Shown: positions 18,769-26,542 of the stretch, one piece after another
Position numbering within the stretch: the first letter of the stretch is position 1
Layout: each line of letters opens with the position of its first letter
NCBI GenBank assembly: GCA_038214535.1
Contig: JBBQRS010000067.1
Span: 1 to 26,542, forward strand
Length of the DNA: 26,542 nt
Source: JBBQRS01 sp038214535
GTDB taxonomy: Bacteria > Chloroflexota > Anaerolineae > CG2-30-64-16
Direction of reading: 5' to 3'
Program-made: the position numbers and the translations under genes
The notes under the pieces: generated by a model
What the model was told of the DNA's origin: nothing
Database searches by the model: none
The model's input: the letters and a program-made list of their open reading frames with translations, nothing else

Positions 18769-20994
18769 TCACCCCCTGGTGGGGCGCGGGGCGACGGCGG
18801 AGAAGGTGTTGGCGACGAACTGGATCGCGGCGAGCAGTTGCGCCGCCGAGAAGCCGCCCGTCTGCGTGACGGCCAGCGCGCTGCTGACGATGGGCTGGCC
18901 CAACGGGTCGCGCGCGGAGATGATGACCACCGGGATGCCGGCCCGCGCGGGATCGGCGCGCAGGGCGGCCAGCAGCTCGAAGCCGTCCATCACCGGCATC
19001 ACCAGGTCGAGCAGGATCGCGTCCACCGGCTGCTCGCGCAGGATCGCCAGCGCCTCCAGCCCGTCGCGCGCCAGCAACACGTGGTAGGCCCGCCCGGAGG
19101 TCTGCAACATGCGGCCAAAGAGTTGCAGGGCGTCCGGCTCGTCATCCACGATCAGCACGCTGCCCGCGCCCGCGCCCGCCCGGTCGAGCGCCTCCAGCAA
19201 CGTCTCGCGCAGGATCGGCTTCACCAGCCGCTCCGTGACGCCCAGCGCCTCGGAGGCGGCGTGCGGCCCCGGCACGCTGCACACGATGGCGGGCGTGCCC
19301 GCGGGCAGCCCGCCCGCCTGCGCCAGCCGCCGGAGGCCATCGCCCACCGATTCGTCGTTCACCAGCAGCGCCCCGCCGGCCTCGCCCGCGAGCAGCCGTT
19401 GCGCCTCGGCCAGGCTGCCCACCGGCACGATCTCCGCATCCGGCAGGTGACGGTTCAGCAGCCGCGTCAGCGTCTCGTCCTCGTCGAGCACGAGATAGCG
19501 CGGGCGCAGCGGGGTGTGCGGCACGCGGGCGCGCTGCGGCGGCTGGCGGAACTCCCAGTCCGGCTCCAGCCAGCGGCTGGCCTCGGGCTTATAAGGCGCG
19601 GGGGCCGCCATCGGAATCCGCAGCGTGAAGGTGGAACCCTCGCCGGGCACGCTGGTCACGCTAATCTCGCCGTCGTGCAGCTCGATGAAGCGCCGGGTGA
19701 TGCTCAGCCCCAACCCCGTGCCGCCATAGCGCCGCCGGATCGAGTTGTCGGCCTGGCTGAACGGCTGAAACAGCTTGCCCAGGTCATCGGGGGCGATGCC
19801 GGGGCCGCTGTCCGTCACCTCGACCTGCAACATGCCGCCCGCGCCCAATCCTCCCTCACCCTGGCCCCCTCCCGCGGGGAGAGGGGGCAATACGCCGCCG
19901 GCGCGCGTCACGCGCACCACCACGCCGCCCGTCTCGGTGAAGCGGCCCGCGTTGCTCAACAGGTTCAGCATCACCTCGCGCATCCGCGTCGCATCGCAGA
20001 AGACCGGCGGCAAGTCGGCAGAGATTTCCGTCTTCAGGTAAAGTCCCTTCGAATCGAACAGAGGGCGGACTGCGGTCACCGCGGCCTCCACCACCTCGGG
20101 GAAGGCGACGTACTCCTTGGTGAGCGCCATCTGGTCGGCCTCGATCTGGCTCATATCCAGCACGTCGTCCACCAGCGCCGACAGGTGGGTCGCGTTGCGC
20201 TGAATCACCGCGAGATCGGCCAACAGCGCGCCGGGGATGCGCTTGCCATAGGCGCGCGGCGAGCTGAGGATCATCTCGGAGAAGCCGATGATCATGTTCA
20301 GCGGGGTGCGCAGCTCGTGGCTGACGTTGGCGACGAACTGCTGCTTGGCGGTGCGCGCCTCCTCGGCGACCTGGCGCAGGCTCTGCGCGACCTGGTTGAG
20401 CCGGGCGAGTTGCTGGTTGGCCTGCCCCAGCCCCGCCAGCGTTTGCTCCAGCTCAACCTTGCGCTCCAGCGCGTCGGCGAGTTGCGCCTGCGTGACTTCG
20501 TAATAGTCGCGCGCCCAGGCGATGAAGCCATACGTGGGCAGGTAGGCCATCGCCATCAGCCCCAGCATCGCGCTGATCAGAACCAGGGTTACACCCTGCG
20601 CAGCCGGATTGGGCGCGAGGCTGGTGAGGGCAGGGAGTTGCAGCGCGATGAGCGCGGCGATGAGCGCGGCGGCCAGCCCCGTCCGCAGGCTGAGCAGCAC
20701 GGCGGCCAGCCCGACGGGGATCGTCAGGAAGACCAGCACCAGCGGTTCGTCGAGCCAGATCGCGGTCGCGGGGATGGCGAGGAGGAACGTGACCAGCAGG
20801 CCCCAGCGAGCCGCGGCGGGCCGCCACAACGCCAGCCCGGTCAACACGGCGGCGGCGAGCAGCGTGGGCACGACGACGGCGTTGTCAATGCCCAGCACGA
20901 AGCCCGCGCCCGCGGCCAGGACGAACAGGATCGCGCACGCCGGCAGCGCCGACCCGCGCAGGTCGGGGTAGAAGGGGGTGACTTTTGCGGGCAA
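18769..20994 (-). CDS. Hybrid sensor histidine kinase with membrane input domain and C-terminal receiver
   Basis: 741 residues from a TTG at 20994, which has GGAGG 9 bases ahead; a GTG at 21021 would add nine residues. Residues about 15-160 carry five or six hydrophobic segments and no PAS domain. Then a coiled coil (about 170-215), HisKA with the phosphorylated H226 (FVANVSHELRTPLNMIIGFS), the N box (LLSNAG, N348), D395 (DSGPGIAP) and GGTGLGLS (424-431). A first receiver-like region (about 490-596) lacks the acceptor Asp pattern and looks inactive; the last one (about 612-735) is complete, with DDEPD and D663 (ILLDLVMPVMDG). Insert GGVLPPLPAGGGQGEGGLGA in the ATPase domain comes from a repeat. 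It follows the response-regulator gene in the same operon. The signal is unknown. Confidence 0.93.
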   Translation of the reverse strand: MPAKVTPFYPDLRGSALPACAILFVLAAGAGFVLGIDNAVVVPTLLAAAVLTGLALWRPAAARWGLLVTFLLAIPATAIWLDEPLVLVFLTIPVGLAAVLLSLRTGLAAALIAALIALQLPALTSLAPNPAAQGVTLVLISAMLGLMAMAYLPTYGFIAWARDYYEVTQAQLADALERKVELEQTLAGLGQANQQLARLNQVAQSLRQVAEEARTAKQQFVANVSHELRTPLNMIIGFSEMILSSPRAYGKRIPGALLADLAVIQRNATHLSALVDDVLDMSQIEADQMALTKEYVAFPEVVEAAVTAVRPLFDSKGLYLKTEISADLPPVFCDATRMREVMLNLLSNAGRFTETGGVVVRVTRAGGVLPPLPAGGGQGEGGLGAGGMLQVEVTDSGPGIAPDDLGKLFQPFSQADNSIRRRYGGTGLGLSITRRFIELHDGEISVTSVPGEGSTFTLRIPMAAPAPYKPEASRWLEPDWEFRQPPQRARVPHTPLRPRYLVLDEDETLTRLLNRHLPDAEIVPVGSLAEAQRLLAGEAGGALLVNDESVGDGLRRLAQAGGLPAGTPAIVCSVPGPHAASEALGVTERLVKPILRETLLEALDRAGAGAGSVLIVDDEPDALQLFGRMLQTSGRAYHVLLARDGLEALAILREQPVDAILLDLVMPVMDGFELLAALRADPARAGIPVVIISARDPLGQPIVSSALAVTQTGGFSAAQLLAAIQFVANTFSAVAPRPTRG
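19850..19890. repeat. Palindromic gggagaggg repeat inside the kinase gene
   Basis: CCTCCCTCACCCTGGCCC, then ctcccgcggggagaggg. The text inserts about 20 Gly/Pro-rich residues between two strands of the ATPase domain, in frame. The same class of repeat is in the neighbouring response-regulator gene (21629-21740). Confidence 0.7.
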
Positions 20995-21097
20995 AGCGAT
21001 GTTCCTCCGATCAGGGATCACGCGGAGACGCGGGTATTTGGACCACGAAGACGCGAAGCGAAGATCGTGAAGCGCGATGGCGCACTTGCGTGCGCCA

Positions 21098-22513
21098 CTA
21101 CGAACCTGCCGCGCAGCGTTCCAGGGCGGCGAGCAGGGCGGCGCGATTGACCGGCTTGCGCAGGAACTCGGCCGCGCCCAGGGTGAGGGCCAGGTCGGCC
21201 TGGGGCAGCACGGTGCAGATGATGACGGGGATCGTGCGCGTGGCGGGGTGCTCGCGCAGGCGGCCCAGCAACGCCCAGCCGTCCTCGCCGGGCATCATCA
21301 CATCGAGCAGCACCGCGCCGGGCTGCGTCTGCGCGGCCATCGCGACGGCCCCGGCAGGGTCGCGCAGGCTGACGGGGCGAAAAGGGGTGTCGGCCAGCAG
21401 TCGCCGGTAGAGTTCGTGCGCGTCGGCGTTGTCGTCAATAATCAACACCGGCGTCTGCTCGGCGACGGGGACGCGCAGGGTGAAGCGGCTGACCGGCCCC
21501 ACATTCGGCGTCTCCACGGTCAGCCGGCCCGCTGCCAGCCCGGCCAGCTCGCGCGCAATCGCGAGATCCTCGGTTTGGCTGATAGCGGATGGCGGATGGC
21601 CGGTGGCCGGTGGCGAATGGCGGATGGCTCCCTCGTCCTCTGGGAGAGGGTCAGCGGCCCCCCTCACCCAACCTCTCCCGGAGGGAGAGGGGCCGGACGC
21701 GCCTCCCTCGCCCTCTGGGAGAGGGCTGGGGTGAGGGGCCGACGGGGCGAAACCCTCGACGGTGAAGGCCAACGCGCCGCGGGTGTAGGCGGGTGTGACG
21801 AGGACCACGCCGCCGGGGAGCGCGCGGGCCGCGGCAGTGACCATGCTCAGCACAGCCTGCGTGAGCAGCACCGCCTGGACGGAGAGGGGCGCGATCTCGG
21901 CGGGGGTCAGGTCGGCGCGCACCCCCAGCGAGCGGAGCAACGGCGCGGCCGTCTCAAGCACGCGACGCGCCAGCGCCACCACGTCGGTGACCTCAGCGGG
22001 CGTATTGTCGCGCAGCCAGGCCAGCTCGCCGGCGCGGCCGGTGGCGCGGGCCTTGCCCCGCGGGGCGGCGCGCGGTTTGCGCGCGGGGGCGAGCCGGGCG
22101 CGCGCCGCGTCGAGGTCATAGCGCGCCCAGAGCTGATCGGCCAGCAGCTCGCGGGCCTGCTTCTCCTCACGCTGCAACTGGCGCACGCTCAGCCCCAGGT
22201 CGGCGGCGACGGTGGCTTGGGGCAGTTGCTCGATGTAGCGGCGGCGCAACACCTGATAGGCGCGCCACGCGCCCGCGCCCGTTTGTGGGCCGGCGCCGGC
22301 GCCCGCGCCCGCGGCGGGCCGGCAGGCTTCGATAGCGTCGGTCAGCAAACGTTGCAGCGCGGTGGCGCGATCGCCGCGCCCCTCCAGCCCGAAGAGCGCG
22401 GGCAGCGGGCCGGCGCGCAGCGCACCCGGATCGTAGAGGTGGGTCAGCGCCGTGCGCAGATAGCCCAGGAAGGCGTCGCGTTCCGGGTCTGGCGCGGGCT
22501 GAGCGGTTGTCAT
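21098..22513 (-). CDS. HTH/ATPase-like regulator with C-terminal receiver domain
   Basis: 471 residues from the ATG at 22513, preceded by AAGGA. Residues 86-125 (LRRRYIEQLPQATVAADLGL, SVRQLQREEKQARELL) look like a sigma-70 region 4 type helix-turn-helix. Residues about 185-345 weakly resemble a histidine-kinase ATPase domain (LLTQAVLSMVTAAARALPGG, TEDLAIARELAGLAAGRLTV) without H box. Residues 355-465 are a complete receiver: DDNADAHELY, D404 (AVLLDVMMPGEDG), T/C region (VIICTVLP) and K453 (FLRKPVNRAAL). So a receiver-controlled DNA-binding protein with an unusual order (HTH first). A repeat-derived stretch of about 55 residues (256-313) sits in the middle. It is upstream of the kinase gene, 103 bases apart, and they likely act as a pair. 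Confidence 0.85.
   Translation of the reverse strand: MTTAQPAPDPERDAFLGYLRTALTHLYDPGALRAGPLPALFGLEGRGDRATALQRLLTDAIEACRPAAGAGAGAGPQTGAGAWRAYQVLRRRYIEQLPQATVAADLGLSVRQLQREEKQARELLADQLWARYDLDAARARLAPARKPRAAPRGKARATGRAGELAWLRDNTPAEVTDVVALARRVLETAAPLLRSLGVRADLTPAEIAPLSVQAVLLTQAVLSMVTAAARALPGGVVLVTPAYTRGALAFTVEGFAPSAPHPSPLPEGEGGASGPSPSGRGWVRGAADPLPEDEGAIRHSPPATGHPPSAISQTEDLAIARELAGLAAGRLTVETPNVGPVSRFTLRVPVAEQTPVLIIDDNADAHELYRRLLADTPFRPVSLRDPAGAVAMAAQTQPGAVLLDVMMPGEDGWALLGRLREHPATRTIPVIICTVLPQADLALTLGAAEFLRKPVNRAALLAALERCAAGS
21584..21740. repeat. Two repeat types inside the regulator gene
   Basis: 21584-21628 is a run of gcggatggc-type units (atggcggatggccggtggcc), also seen near 620-642. 21629-21740 has gggagaggg palindromes (cctctcccggagggagaggg, gccctctgggagagggctgg, gtgagggg). 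Translated they give PHPSPLPEGEGGASGPSPSG and RHSPPATGHPPSAIS, proline-glycine-rich filler. The PHPSPLPEGEG peptide is a familiar product of this repeat in other bacteria. Confidence 0.75.
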
Positions 22514-22849
22514 GTCGTCCTTATGTCGCATTTCTGGCGCAGATTCCGCCACAACAGCATATTTGTATGATACACTACACTAAGAATCTATCGAAAACTA
22601 CACTTTGTTTACCCTCGTAGTGACGGCTTCAGCCGTTTTACTACCCCTCACGGCTGAAGCCGTGACTACGAAGGTGTGAATCGGCTCTTGCAAAGACGCC
22701 CTGCTTCGATGAAGAGGAGGTAGCCAGGACCGCGATTTACCCCCAACCCGCAATGTGACTGCATGGGCCGCTGATTAGTCTAGCAGACCCGATGCAGCGT
22801 GTCAACGCATCCGCAAAACGAAACCCCACCAATGGAGAGGAGAATCTCA
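22514..22849. other. Intergenic region between the signalling operon and the ABC importer
   Basis: Divergent 336-base gap with the 22616-22670 palindrome and no gene. For the leftward regulator gene TATCAT (about 22568-22573) with a distant TTTCGA is a possible weak promoter. No clear promoter or operator could be found for the importer; a GAGGAGGT at 22711-22718 looks like a leftover ribosome site. Confidence 0.5.
22616..22670. repeat. Palindrome of the cgtagtgacggct family
   Basis: CGTAGTGACGGCTTCAGCCGT (22616-22636) pairs with 22650-22670 with one mismatch around a 13-base loop. The same core as the 18674-18743 palindrome. Confidence 0.75.
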
Positions 22850-24277
22850 ATGAATGAGCAGCCCACGAAGGGCAAGCACCTGTCCCGCCGTTCCTTCTTA
22901 ACGGCGCTGGGCGCGGGCGGCGCGGCGATGGCCGTGGCGGCCTGCGCAGCCCCCGCCGCGGCCCCCGCGCCGCAAGCCCCGGTTGCCGATGCGCCGACGG
23001 CGGAAGCCCCGGCCGCCGAAGCCCCCGCCGCAGCCGCGCCCGCCGCGGCGGCGAAAGTCCTCAACCACATGGCGCGCCACGATTTCGAAGCCCAGCGCGG
23101 CGCCCTTGAGGAATGGAACAAGAGCCACGAGACCCAGATCAAGATGGATGAGGTCGTCGGCGACTCTTGGGACTACTATCGCATCAAGATGATGCAGCAA
23201 TTGGCCGCGGGCAACCCGCCCGACACCGTCTTCACCGATGTGTGGTATTTCCGGCTCTACGCGATGGATGACGTCTTCCTCAACCTGGAAGAGCTGATCG
23301 CCAGCGACGGCGAGTTCAAGAAGGACGACCTGTGGCAAGTCTGCATCGAGAACTGCCGGTCGCCAGATATTAACGGCGAGATGTACGTGTTGCCCTACGA
23401 CTATGGCACGCACGTGCTGGCCTATAACAAGAAGTTGTTCGAGGAAACCGGCGTTGATCCGCTGGACCCGACGAAAGAACTTAACTGGGAGACGGACCTC
23501 CTGCCGCTGGCGATGAAGTTCACCAAAGACTTCAACGGCAAGACCCCTGAAGACAGCGATTTCGATCCGATGCGCATCAACCAGTACGGCATCAACCCCT
23601 ACAACTATCTGTTCTGGTGGTTTGTGGATCAGTGGGGCGGCAAGTGCTTCAATGAGGACTTCACCAAGTCCACGATGGCTTCGCCGGAGGGCATCGCGGC
23701 GATCCAGTACCTCTATGACATCATGAACAAGTACAAGGTAGCCCCCAGCCCGGCCTATACGCAAAGCCAGCCGATCAGCTTCTCGGCGGGCAAGATCGCG
23801 ATGTCCATCGTCGCCACGTGGGATCTGCCGGGCATTACCCCGGAGGCCGACTTCGAATGGGACGTTGTGGCCCCGCCGCGCGGCAAGGTGAAGATCGGCG
23901 ACGGCCGTGTCTCCGGTCAGGCCATTATGTCAACCACGGAGATGAAGGAAGACGCCTGGGAATGGATCAAGTGGCTCTCCATCGGCAACGGCCAGAACTA
24001 CAAGCAGGCCGGCGGCGGCGCGATCCATCCGGTGAAGGCGAAGGCGCGCAACGATGCCTTCATGAAGCGCACGAAATCGCCCTATAACATGGAGGCGTTC
24101 CTCTACGAGGCTGAACTGGGTGGTGGGCCGCCGCTCTGGAAGCAGTGGCACTACTACATTGACCTCGTGCCCGCCGAGTTGGGGCGCGCGTACGCGGATG
24201 AAATCACCGTCGAAGAAGCTGTCCAGTCGGTGGATGACAAGACGGACTACCTGATCGCCAACGGCAAGCTGCCGTAA
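22850..24277 (+). CDS. ABC transporter substrate-binding lipoprotein (carbohydrate type)
   Basis: 475 residues from the ATG at 22850; GAGAGGAG (22835-22842) is 7 bases ahead. The N-terminus has a twin-arginine signal with lipobox: SRRSFLTALGAGGAAMAVAAC (R13, R14, C32), so it is probably folded before export and anchored by lipid. An Ala/Pro-rich spacer follows to about residue 65. The mature domain is a family-1 extracellular solute-binding protein: WNKSHETQIKMDEVVGDSWD, MMQQLAAGNPPDTVFTDVWY, LPYDYGTHVLAYNKKLFEET, INPYNYLFWWFVDQWGGKCF and ISFSAGKIAMSIVATWDLPG, with aromatic residues suited to sugar binding. It heads a three-gene importer operon; the ATPase (MsmX-like, often shared) is absent. 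Confidence 0.93.
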   Translation: MNEQPTKGKHLSRRSFLTALGAGGAAMAVAACAAPAAAPAPQAPVADAPTAEAPAAEAPAAAAPAAAAKVLNHMARHDFEAQRGALEEWNKSHETQIKMDEVVGDSWDYYRIKMMQQLAAGNPPDTVFTDVWYFRLYAMDDVFLNLEELIASDGEFKKDDLWQVCIENCRSPDINGEMYVLPYDYGTHVLAYNKKLFEETGVDPLDPTKELNWETDLLPLAMKFTKDFNGKTPEDSDFDPMRINQYGINPYNYLFWWFVDQWGGKCFNEDFTKSTMASPEGIAAIQYLYDIMNKYKVAPSPAYTQSQPISFSAGKIAMSIVATWDLPGITPEADFEWDVVAPPRGKVKIGDGRVSGQAIMSTTEMKEDAWEWIKWLSIGNGQNYKQAGGGAIHPVKAKARNDAFMKRTKSPYNMEAFLYEAELGGGPPLWKQWHYYIDLVPAELGRAYADEITVEEAVQSVDDKTDYLIANGKLP

Positions 24278-24295
24278 CGTCAACGAATCAGGAAC

Positions 24296-24366
24296 TACGA
24301 ATTGCGAATTGAGGATCGGACGGCATTCGCTGCGATTCCTCAATTCGCAATTCGTAATCCCCCGGA
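24296..24366 (+). other. Intergenic 20-base hairpin inside the importer operon
   Basis: TACGAATTGCGAATTGAGGA (24296-24315) and its exact complement (24347-24366) with a 31-base loop, between the binding-protein gene and the first permease. A stable stem here may protect the upstream message and lower permease output. It is also built on the gaatt words common in this window. Confidence 0.7.
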
Positions 24367-24375
24367 GGGCTATCT

Positions 24376-25326
24376 ATGACACAGGCACAGGCTACGGGCG
24401 GTTATACGCCCCCTTCGACGTTCCAGCGCTGGAAACGCCGCTGGCTGCGCTCGGAGACGCTGGAGGGTTACGGGTTCGCCGCGCCCGCCGTCCTCGGTTT
24501 CCTCATTTTCACCGCCGGGCCGGTCATCATCAGCCTGGTGCTGAGCATGACCCAATACAACATCTTAAAACCGCCGACCTTCATCGGGCTCGGCAACTAC
24601 ATCGAGGCGTTCACGGACGATTCCCTCTTTTGGAAATCGGTGCGCGTGACGCTCTTTTATGCGGTGATCGCCGTGCCGCTGAACCTGGTGGTCGGCTTTC
24701 TGATCGCCATCCTGATGAACCAGAAGATCCGCGGGATGAGCCTTTACCGGACGCTCTGGTATATGCCGGCCATCGTGCCCGCGGTCGCCAACGCGGTGCT
24801 GTGGCAGTGGGTGTTGAACCCCGATTTCGGGCTGCTGAACCTGCTGCTGGGCAAGCTGGGGATTCCCGGCCCGCGCTGGCTGGTCGTGCCCAACACGGCC
24901 ATTCCGGCCTTCCTGCTGATGAACCTGTGGGCCGTGGGCGGCGGCATGTTGATTTACCTGGGCGGGTTGCAGGGCATCCCCGCGCACCTGTATGAGGCGG
25001 TGGATATTGACGGCGGCAACACGTGGGCCAAGTTCCGCCACGTCACCATCCCGATGATGACGCCGGTGATCTTCTTCAACCTGATCATCGGGCTGATCAA
25101 CACCTTCCAGGTCTTCACCCCGGCCTACGTGATGACGCAGGGCGGCCCGGCCTATGCGACCTATTTCTACGTGCTGCACCTCTTCAAGAACGCCTTCCAA
25201 TATCTGCGGATGGGGTACGCGTCGGCGCTGGCCTGGGTGCTGATGGTCTTCATCCTCCTGCTGACCGCAGTGGTTTTCAGGACCTCCGATTGGGTCTACT
25301 ATGAAGGCGGCGAGGCGAACCGATGA
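24376..25326 (+). CDS. Sugar ABC transporter permease 1 (MalF-like)
   Basis: 316 residues; GGAGGG (24363-24368) is 7 bases before the ATG. Six membrane segments, including LGFLIFTAGPVIISLVLSM (about 41-60) and a first-position cytoplasmic N-terminal tail. The EAA loop that contacts the ATPase is EAVDIDGGNTWAKFRHVTIP (209-228), with the conserved Gly. TPAYVMTQGGPAYATYFYVL is the typical C-terminal motif of sugar permeases. It pairs with the next gene (4-base overlap) to form the membrane channel of the importer. Confidence 0.94.
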   Translation: MTQAQATGGYTPPSTFQRWKRRWLRSETLEGYGFAAPAVLGFLIFTAGPVIISLVLSMTQYNILKPPTFIGLGNYIEAFTDDSLFWKSVRVTLFYAVIAVPLNLVVGFLIAILMNQKIRGMSLYRTLWYMPAIVPAVANAVLWQWVLNPDFGLLNLLLGKLGIPGPRWLVVPNTAIPAFLLMNLWAVGGGMLIYLGGLQGIPAHLYEAVDIDGGNTWAKFRHVTIPMMTPVIFFNLIIGLINTFQVFTPAYVMTQGGPAYATYFYVLHLFKNAFQYLRMGYASALAWVLMVFILLLTAVVFRTSDWVYYEGGEANR

Positions 25327-26228
25327 GCATATCCGTCCCCAAAACACAACCGCAAACGACCGCGACCACCACGCGCGCGGGCTGGCTGGCGAGTCAGAAG
25401 CGGCGCGACACCCTGCAGAAGCTGGTCGCCTACCTCGTGCTGACGCTGGGCGGCCTCGTGATGATGGTGCCGTTCTACTGGTTGCTATCGAGCGCGCTCA
25501 AGGCGCCGTCGAAGATTTACATCCTGCCGCCGCAGTGGATCCCCGACCCGGTGCGATGGGACAACTTCTATCGTGCGGTGACGGCGATCCCCTACGGGCA
25601 ATATACGCTCAACACGCTGACCATCACGGTGGGGGCGATGCTGGGCACGGTGATCACCAGCGCGATGGCGGGATTCGCCTTCGCGCGGCTCGACTGGCCG
25701 GGGCGCAACGTCTGGTTCGTGCTGATCCTCTCGACCATGATGCTGCCCGGCGTCGTGATGATGATCCCGACGTACATCCTCTATCGCAACCTGCACTGGC
25801 TGGATACCTTCCTGCCGCTGATCGTGCCCTACTGGTTCGGCGGCGGCGCGTTCAACATCTTCCTGATGCGCCAGTTCATGCTGACCATCCCGCGCGACCT
25901 GGATGACGCGGCACGCGTGGACGGGGCGTCGGCGATGTACATCTTCACGCGCATCCTGGTACCGCTCTCGAAGCCGGCGATTGCGATCATCGCGATCTTC
26001 AGCTTCATGTATCACTGGAACGACTTCATGGGGCCGCTGATCTATCTGACGGACCCGGAGAAGCGCACGCTGTCGCTGGGGCTGAACTACTTCAAAGATA
26101 TGTTCCATGTGCAGACGGAGCTGCTGATGGCCGGTTCGACCATCATGATCATCCCGATCATCCTGCTATTCCTGATCGCCCAGCGCTACTTCGTGCAGGG
26201 CATCGCGCTCACGGGCATGAAGGCGTAG
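25323..26228 (+). CDS. Sugar ABC transporter permease 2 (MalG-like)
   Basis: 301 residues. The start ATG overlaps the stop of permease 1 (ATGA), so the two are translated together. Six membrane segments; the N-terminal segment (LVAYLVLTLGGLVMMVPFYW) is followed by LLSSALKAPSKIYILPPQWI and NFYRAVTAIPYG, the usual extracytoplasmic loop. The EAA loop is LDDAARVDGASAMYIFTRIL then VPLSKPA. The C-terminus (LLFLIAQRYFVQGIALTGMK) matches MalG-type permeases, which end in a short ATPase-contacting tail. The substrate is not determined by sequence alone. Confidence 0.94.
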   Translation: MSISVPKTQPQTTATTTRAGWLASQKRRDTLQKLVAYLVLTLGGLVMMVPFYWLLSSALKAPSKIYILPPQWIPDPVRWDNFYRAVTAIPYGQYTLNTLTITVGAMLGTVITSAMAGFAFARLDWPGRNVWFVLILSTMMLPGVVMMIPTYILYRNLHWLDTFLPLIVPYWFGGGAFNIFLMRQFMLTIPRDLDDAARVDGASAMYIFTRILVPLSKPAIAIIAIFSFMYHWNDFMGPLIYLTDPEKRTLSLGLNYFKDMFHVQTELLMAGSTIMIIPIILLFLIAQRYFVQGIALTGMKA

Positions 26229-26233
26229 CGCCG

Positions 26234-26275
26234 TCTTGCTCGTAGTGCGCAGTTCTCTGCGCACTACGAGCAAGA
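26234..26275. repeat. Perfect 19-base palindrome after the importer operon
   Basis: TCTTGCTCGTAGTGCGCAG (26234-26252), loop ttct, exact complement 26257-26275, five bases after the permease stop. It contains the cgtagtg core of the other palindromes. It may also end the operon's transcription, but there is no T-tract. Confidence 0.7.
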
Positions 26276-26292
26276 ACAGCATTCGGTTCTAT

Positions 26293-26332
26293 CGCCCGGC
26301 GGACGGGTCGGGGGCGGCCCACCCGCCGGGCG
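26293..26332. repeat. GC-rich inverted repeat
   Basis: CGCCCGGCGG (26293-26302) pairs exactly with CCGCCGGGCG (26323-26332); more pairs inside (acggg with cccac-type) are imperfect. The second of three palindromes in a row downstream of the importer. Confidence 0.6.
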
Positions 26333-26345
26333 TACACATACTCAC

Positions 26346-26397
26346 CACCACGCGCGACCCGGGATACCGGGGGCGGAAGCCGGGTTCGCGCGTGGTG
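26346..26397. repeat. Inverted repeat with one bulged base
   Basis: CACCACGCGCGACCCGG (26346-26362) against CCGGGTTCGCGCGTGGTG (26380-26397), a 17-base stem with a single extra A. It is the third palindrome in the 3' region, followed by cacggat words. Confidence 0.65.
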
Positions 26398-26542
26398 GGG
26401 CGGTACGGATTGGGCTACACGGATACGGCACGGATTACACGGATGGTTGCGCACGCTTCCTCTGCCAGCGGGAGAGCCTGCCAACACGGATAACCCACGG
26501 CGCACCGGCGTGCGCCACTACGAACCCCATCCGTGCGGGGCC
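26398..26542. repeat. cacggat words and end of window
   Basis: Contains acacggatacggcacgg, attacacggatgg, GCCAACACGGAT (26480-26491) and a short ggcgcaccggcgtgcgcc palindrome (26499-26516) followed by cactacgaa. No gene is seen. Confidence 0.6.

Noticed and set aside
18838..21150. 770-codon plus-strand open frame over the kinase gene
   Set aside because: Antisense shadow; the minus-strand frame has a complete histidine kinase and receiver motif set.
21077..22570. 497-codon plus-strand open frame
   Set aside because: Antisense of the receiver-domain regulator; GC-rich frames stay open on both strands here.

Overview
The window looks like a chromosomal piece (or metagenome-assembled contig) of a GC-rich, Gram-positive-like or monoderm bacterium, most probably a Chloroflexota (Anaerolineae-like) member. 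This is inference from gene content: secreted proteins with Pro/Ala/Thr linkers after a lipobox, a C-terminal YLPVIL-R tail on an exported protein, Tat-lipoprotein sugar-binding proteins, an ethylbenzene-dehydrogenase-like lipoprotein, URO-D-like proteins, and intergenic spaces packed with short repeated words (cacgaatt, cacggat, cgtagtg palindromes). No rRNA, tRNA or CRISPR array was seen.

Layout. 1-77: the first codons of a leftward gene that resembles CRISPR-associated ring-nuclease-type (NE0113) proteins, followed by about 660 bases of repeat-rich noncoding DNA. 742-5466: a spondin-domain secreted protein, a short ChrB-C protein and a full-length ChrB on the minus strand, and a divergent beta-propeller plus MFS transporter; the chrB/propeller gap has two face-to-face promoters around a small palindrome. 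5467-6257: a gene graveyard with a 95%-identical copy of part of the spondin gene joined to scraps of two other genes. 6258-9806: a DUF485/cation-acetate-type symporter operon and a divergent AI-2E-family permease with a frameshift. 10016-11134: a secreted protein with three Ig-like repeats and a strong terminator.

11255-14187 is a toxin-antitoxin island: VapBC (minus), a divergent RelE/Xre pair whose toxin is frameshifted, a DUF433 antitoxin remnant with an internal deletion, and a 399-residue protein that joins a DarT-type DNA ADP-ribosyltransferase to a DarG-type macrodomain in one chain. VapBC and RelE/Xre share a 12035-12055 palindrome that overlaps both promoters. The DarT-macro gene is visibly AT-richer than everything around it.

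14236-17154: a URO-D family gene, an EB_dh-like lipoprotein gene on the other strand, and an internally deleted second copy of the URO-D gene. 17270-22513: an exported protein of unknown function and a two-gene signalling operon (HTH/receiver protein, then membrane histidine kinase with receiver); both signalling genes carry in-frame copies of a palindromic intergenic repeat. 22850-26228: a complete carbohydrate-type ABC importer lacking its ATPase (binding protein, two permeases). The window ends in 314 bases of palindromes and repeat words.

The most interesting items are the DarT-macrodomain fusion and its decayed neighbours, the shared TA operator, the chimeric gene fragments, and the repeat insertions inside kinase genes. 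Two single-base frameshifts in otherwise intact genes could be real or could be assembly errors.
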